A stretch of 39,432 nt of DNA, taken from Collybiopsis luxurians FD-317 M1. Its lineage: Eukaryota; Basidiomycota; Agaricomycetes; Agaricales; Omphalotaceae. This document shows, piece after piece, positions 34,940-39,432 of this stretch; the first letter of the stretch is position 1, and every line of letters begins with the position of its first letter. The notes beneath the pieces were generated by a model. The model had not been told where the DNA came from, made no database searches, and saw nothing but the letters and a program-made list of their open reading frames with translations. The DNA is taken from NCBI GenBank assembly GCA_000827265.1, contig KN834827.1, positions 228,973 to 268,404 of the forward strand, written 5' to 3'. The translations under genes were made by a program, and so were the position numbers.

Positions 34940-36069
34940 ATACATCGCTCAGCTGTAGAGAATGTGTGTCCGGCGTCTTCGGCTCCAGTGCGAATCACCC
35001 TTTCTTTGACATGTCTTATCTATTGTATACATTACTTGTATTACATATGCATTCATTGAATGAGCCGGTTTACACTCAGGGCAGCTTCCCATTGAAAAAT
35101 TGAACCGTGGAGTTCCCGCCTACCGCAGAGCGATCCAACGAAGCAGCTCCAAGGTTCGGGTCGACAATTCAACCCTGAGCGCAGTGGAACTCAAAAAATC
35201 ACGGTAAGTTACTTGCCAAATATTTAATGTAGCTGGGGCTGATTATGCGACCCGTCATAGTTTGGGCGCCCCGGTCAGGAATACCTGTTGCCCTCAACAC
35301 ATTCAACTGCCATGATCGTCTAGCATTCTGACCCTGTACAAGATCAAATTCCAATTTCTTCCCTTGTACTCACGCCATGGACACAGATTCCTGGTGTTTT
35401 TATGATGGACTTACTTGTGTATATCTAACCTCGAATGTTTATATTGTATAAGCTGGCCCAAAAATACTTCCCAACTGGTGATGAAAGTGCGAGCGTAGGA
35501 GAGTCTCGACAGACTCTGTACATGAACCGAATTTATCATCCGCCTGTCAGCAGGATCATTTTTCCAGTACTAACGTGCCTCAGTACTGGATCCAGTGCTT
35601 TATCCTGCGTTCAAGATAACCACCTCGGTTCATATGATCCTGCCCGTCTTTTAGCTTTTTCTTAACTACTAGCCGCCACGTCGTTTTTCCTTCTTGCTAT
35701 TTCCAGAACTGAACGAGATTTAATTATTCCGCGGGTCATTTACGAATGGAGAATACTGTGAGTGGTGGGCAGGTCAGTCATAGAGTGGACTGATATGGTA
35801 GTGTCTTGTTGTCTTGCATGCTTCATGATCTTAGGCCAACAGATAGGCTTATGTTCAAAGTTGAGTTAGGTGTACTTTGAATGGAAAGAATGCGTCGATG
35901 AACAGATGGATTTGTTTTGCTAGTTGGTCTGCAGACGAAAGAGCTGTTGAGAGTGATCCCGTATTTCATTATTCGCATCTCCCCCAGCTTTCTCCATCAC
36001 ATCCTCTCCCCTTCAGTTGAAGCCTTATCCTTGTGTGGTTATGGGTTGGGCAACAACAGCATTGAGAGT
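34940..36069. other. Intergenic, no recognised gene apart from the repeat arm
   Basis: Except for the inverted-repeat arm near 35035-35115, I see nothing I can name. On the minus strand around 35310-35330 the residues QNARRSW recall the LNARRS end of DUF6534 proteins. A decayed second DUF6534 gene in reverse orientation is therefore possible, but no helices are visible upstream of it. Confidence 0.35.
35035..35115 (-). repeat. Inverted repeat, right arm
   Basis: Read on the minus strand, this begins gcggtaggcgggaactc and matches 26024-26100, including the GTAG stop context and the ccctgag and aatgaat blocks. It faces the left arm across about 9 kb. Confidence 0.6.
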
Positions 36070-38180
36070 CAAGAAAATAAGTGCCTATCTAATCGCTCGG
36101 CCTTCGGAATGCAGGACCGGAACCCGCCGGTGCTTCAGCTTACTTCCAGCACCATCGTCACTGCAAAACCCTTTGACAGCCTTTGGTCCTCTATTTCTTA
36201 CTTTTAGAGACTTTTATTCAAAGCTTTCGCAGACCTCATCGCATGTAGGCCCATCTTGTCTCGCTCCACATTAAAATTGGTGCGTTCACTAGCCTATATC
36301 AGCAGTTGTTCTCCTCGTTGAATCCCCTTGTATATTCAAGTAGGTCATACACACATGTCAGAACATGTTTGGTTCTCCTTGTCTCCGGATCTAGTCCTTC
36401 TGTCAAGCATTCAACACACAATCTCCCGCACTCCTTTGTTCCGCGATCAGAGGCCTCGTCTTCTGTACCCAGTATCCTCCTCAGCTTTGATACGTCCTTG
36501 TCCTCATCGGAACTCCATTTATTCTTCCACTGCCATTTTACTGAGCCATATATTTAGGAGACCGAAGGAAATTATGGGTCTTCAATGTGCTTGCCTTATC
36601 TGCCATCTCGCTCCCCTTATTCCGCTGTTTTTTAAGCTGTTCCACATTATCTGCTTTGACGGGATTATTTGGGTGACTGTAGAGGGAATTGTGACCGGTT
36701 TGGTGAAGGGTGAGCCTCGAGTTTGTTATTTCATCCATCTAAATTGATCATATTCCGATGTAGCGGGGCTGATGACTATATTAAACCTCTGTCTACTCCA
36801 CCCATTATCGACCACTCACAAGAGGCCTCGCAGGGAACGACTCCCAACAACTTCTCTACGTCTCTCTCTACGCTCTCCTTGCTTTTTCATCATCACCCTG
36901 CTCCGGCGCAAATGATTATACATACACCCGCCCACATATTCGTCGAGGCCGCTTCATGATTCTTTGTCGCAATTGACCACCTGAATATGGCTATTGAGAC
37001 CTTGATCGCCTGGGACTGTTTCCGCTTAAACCTGATAAACAAGCGGTCAACGGAGCGTATGGGATGTAATACTGAGGGGTGGGCGCTGTGGAGAAAGGAT
37101 AGGAAGGATAGGAAGGATAGGAAGGATGTTAATCGTGGAACCATCAGCTACCACAATGAAACGAATATCGAGAAAAATGGAAATTTACGTTTGAGGTTAG
37201 ATTTCGTTCATGCTTTTCTTTTGATTTTACAATATTGTGATCATGGTTTATTGCATATCCATGAATTTCTTCAGCTATCTCCACTTTTGTTGTCTCCCCA
37301 TCTATGCTTTTCTGCCGAGACGTCCGCTCCAATGATTCCAACAATATCTGATTATAGTAGCATTTACGACCTGGCTTGTGACTTCTCCATCCTCAGTGTA
37401 TTCTGTATTTGCAGAACAATGTAGTATGCTTATGCACGTAGGTAACGACGTTAGAGTATACGCGCATGCCCAATTCATTCAAAGATGCACCAGGTCTTTG
37501 CTGACTCGGTGCCACCCCCGCCGCTTAATAGTTATATTTCCGGCTTGGTTCTCGATAAGAGTTGTGCACATTACAGAACTCGGCATGGAGAGTCAATAGG
37601 CAGGAGAAATTTGATGCGACTATCTGTATGCACTTTGGGGATCGAAATCGATCAGAATTCCAAGCGGAAAGGGTCATCGTAGTAGTGGTTACATTTCTCT
37701 AGGCAATATATTTTCATAAGTAGAGCTATGGAGGTAACGAAACTATTAGCGATGCGATTCCACGCGAAGAATACTCCATTTGGGAAGGAAAGTTACAAAG
37801 GATCCCAGGTTTTGTTTATTTAAGAATAGATCATGAAGAGATGGAAGATTAACAGTAAGGACGACGAATTGTTAGGTTTCTTTGGGAACGGGTTATAGGT
37901 ATTGCAGAGAGACAAGTCATACTTGAAATATGGGAGACTTTGGGCAGTAGGTAAATGTTTTCTTTTCTCCATTTAGCAAGCAAGAATGAGCAAACGCAAT
38001 GGCAAATGCCTTCGGAGCAAAGGCTTAGTAGACTTTCCACGTCTAACCAAACAGAAATGGAATAGTACAAGAACAAGTTGACAAGAAAATAGGAAAGATG
38101 AAACCGGGATTATGAAACTGAAGTTTGGAACAATCATTAAAGTTGCAGTCGAGGTGACTCATCAAAGACATAGTGCCTAG
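36070..38180. repeat. R repeat copy R3, downstream of NLR3
   Basis: A full-length but more diverged copy in the same orientation as R1 and R2. It has the leader ataagtgcctatctaatcg, the ggaatgcaggaccgg block and the conserved intron (36710-36763, 54 nt). It carries the longest frame through the middle of any R copy: 139 codons at 36328-36747, with PLIPLFFKLFHIICFDGIIW and GIVTGLVKGE. The right half runs into the NLR3 3' end, as in the other two NLR units. Confidence 0.7.
37088..37128. repeat. Short tandem repeat (ggataggaa units)
   Basis: About four units of a 9-bp motif (aggaaggat) lie in tandem inside R3. The other R copies have only one unit here, so it is a local expansion. Confidence 0.7.
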
Positions 38181-38905
38181 TCAGTCCGAAGACCCAGTTG
38201 CGGGAGTTTAGCACTTAGCCCAGTTCTCCCCAATGCAGTCCCAATTGAACTGTACTGAAGTATGACCACGGCGAGAGATTACGCACAGACAACTAGGGGT
38301 AACGACAGTGTAGGATAAGGATGGGGGGAGCCACAATAAGCGGTGTTCGGAAGAGTGATATGGCTTGATCCATCCTTGATTGTCAGCATTCCAGCGTGCA
38401 CACAAGGAATTCATTGGGGAAGAGGGGGAATTGAGAGGAAGGCCAAAGTTAGGCTGAACATGAACTCCATCACCAGATTCATTCTGTTTTTCTGATAGGA
38501 TGTTGGTGGCATGATCCGAGGAAAGGGCAGCAAAAAGAGCACGGTCAATATGGCGAATCTCTCCTTTATGCTGCTCACTGGTAGCGGCATCCCATATGCG
38601 AATAGATTGATCCCCTGAACCTGACACAACTTTGTATCCATCTGGTGAAAAGGCAACTGAAAGAACCCCATCAGTGTGGCCATCCATTACCTTGAGCTGC
38701 TCTCCAGTTGCTGCATCCCATATGCAGACTGTTTTATCATGTGATCCAGACACTATCTTGGATCCATCTGTTGAAAACGCAACTGCCCACACCCAATTAG
38801 CATGCCCTTTTATGTGCTGCAGCTGCTCTCCAGTTTTGACATCCCATATACATCTGCTGAGCCTGATGCAACCTTTGCACCATTAAATGAGAAATTGACT
38901 GAAAG
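38181..38905 (-). pseudogene. NLR3: C-terminal WD40 fragment of a third NACHT-WD40 gene
   Basis: The remnant aligns with the last ~240 residues of NLR1 and NLR2. It holds two WD40 repeats, then the tail with NADNQGWIKPYHSS, GHTSVQFNWDCIGENWAKC. Three lesions are visible. A TAA (38208-38210) replaces the tyrosine codon of the conserved CYTP, removing the last ten residues. A deletion of roughly a dozen bases near 38850-38860 shifts the frame within a WD40 repeat, compared with GSADCTVCVWD of NLR1. At 38905/38906 the homology stops at a copia LTR. The rest of the gene, if it survives, lies beyond the window behind the element. Its position next to R3 repeats the NLR1 and NLR2 arrangement. Confidence 0.88.
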
Positions 38906-39289
38906 TGTTAATTCTATAGTTCTACGTTAGTACACGATAACCTCAGAACGTAGGAGAAGTCCTCTTTAATTACCTATAGTTCTACGTTAGTACACGATAA
39001 CTATAGATACGTGAGTATATAGGAAAATATATGAATGAAGAAATACATACCCTCAGAACGTAGGAGAAGTCCTGAGGGCAGAAACAATAATCGTATGTTA
39101 TATATATATTTGGATAGATAGGAAAAATAGATAGAAGGGAAAATAGAAACACGGAACCATACTTATGAAACGACTGTGCAAAGATATCCGCACGGAGGCT
39201 AATCCTGAATCCAAGGATCCCGTTCCTCAGGACACCGACACGACCATGTGATACAACGCGTCTACACGTCCGAAGACCCTGATCTAACA
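38906..39289 (-). mobile_element. Ty1/copia 3' LTR inserted in NLR3
   Basis: 384 bp bounded by TGTTA (38906) and TAACA (39289), a 5-bp inverted terminus. On the minus strand it directly follows a purine tract (ccagggggag) and a copia RNase H tail, so this is the 3' LTR of a minus-strand copia element whose body lies to the right. The bases just before it (gaaag, 38901-38905) are the predicted target duplication. The LTR contains two internal duplications and a TATATATA stretch (~39100-39110). Confidence 0.85.
38914..39001. repeat. Direct repeat in the copia LTR (28 bp, 60-bp period)
   Basis: ctatagttctacgttagtac, continuing acgataac, is present at 38914-38941 and again at 38974-39001 with no difference. 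A second pair (cctcagaacgtaggagaagt, continuing cct) lies at 38941-38963 and 39051-39073. The first pair repeats at a 60-bp step, the second at a 110-bp step. Confidence 0.9.
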
Positions 39290-39299
39290 CTCCCCCTGG
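39290..39299 (-). other. Polypurine tract of the copia element
   Basis: On the minus strand, ccagggggag abuts the LTR start TGTTAG. This is the typical plus-strand primer site of copia elements. Confidence 0.75.
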
Positions 39300-39432
39300 T
39301 GTCCTGATACCACCAGTTCAACCCTAGAGCGGAGACAATCCGACGATGCTTGTCTTTTGACAGGGATTTGTCATGATATCGGCCAGATTCTGAGAGGTGT
39401 CAATAGGATGGATGGCACTAGACCCCGAGAGA
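39300..39432 (-). pseudogene. pol: Copia pol, RNase H C-terminal tail (partial)
   Basis: On the minus strand, PIDTSQNLADIMTNP matches the copia RNase H ending (…NxADIxTKPL). A shift of frame then gives DKHRRIVSALGLNWW, the usual last block before the polypurine tract. The two blocks are in different frames, so the element carries an indel here. The rest of pol is outside the window. Confidence 0.75.

Noticed and set aside
39100..39432. CRISPR-like or integron-like direct repeats near the window end
   Set aside because: The repeats lie inside a copia LTR bounded by TGTTA...TAACA and next to a polypurine tract, and the genome is fungal.

Overview
The window looks like a gene-poor, repeat-rich accessory region of a basidiomycete (Agaricomycete) nuclear genome. 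The signs are many 46-64 nt spliceosomal introns, NACHT-WD40 (NLR/STAND) genes, fungal alpha-kinases, a DUF6534-type membrane protein, a chromodomain Ty3/gypsy retrotransposon and a Ty1/copia LTR. I cannot name the species. All gene models below were spliced by eye, with no alignment software. || Layout. (1) 712-8150: NLR1, minus strand, ten exons, about 1570 aa, with a 2-kb repeat ('R', copy R1) downstream of its stop. (2) about 9000-10477: alpha-kinase pseudogene aK1 (+). (3) 11560-12765: solo R copy (R4). (4) 12959-14870: misato/DML1-like pseudogene (-). (5) 15400-22945: NLR2, a second copy of the whole R+NLR+promoter segment. It has ten exons with matching intron positions and an intact frame of about 1584 aa. 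(6) 24540-26032: solo R copy (R5) running into the 3' exons of a DUF6534 membrane-protein gene. (7) 26235-34939: integrase-like relic (-) beside alpha-kinase aK2 (+). aK2 is split by a complete 6677-bp chromovirus with a perfect 5-bp target duplication (gtggc). (8) 36070-38905: a third R+NLR copy (NLR3). It is decayed, and its upstream part is cut off by a copia element whose 3' LTR (38906-39289) and RNase H tail run off the window end. || How it fits together. The three NLRs share orientation and each carries an R repeat at its 3' side, so the locus grew by duplication of an R-NLR segment. Each NLR has an N-terminal helical region, a NACHT NTPase and 14 WD40 repeats, the architecture of fungal nonself-recognition NLRs. 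R also occurs twice without an NLR, and all five copies keep a 54-55 nt intron, so R is probably a decayed or unknown gene family. || A second theme is mutation. All 16 in-frame stops in the gypsy gag and pol are TGA, mostly where an arginine (CGA) is expected. Of 10 LTR-LTR substitutions, 9 lie at CpG sites. The two alpha-kinases and the misato relic each carry one in-frame TGA of the same kind. This points to strong methyl-CpG deamination of this locus, with NLR1 and NLR2 largely spared.
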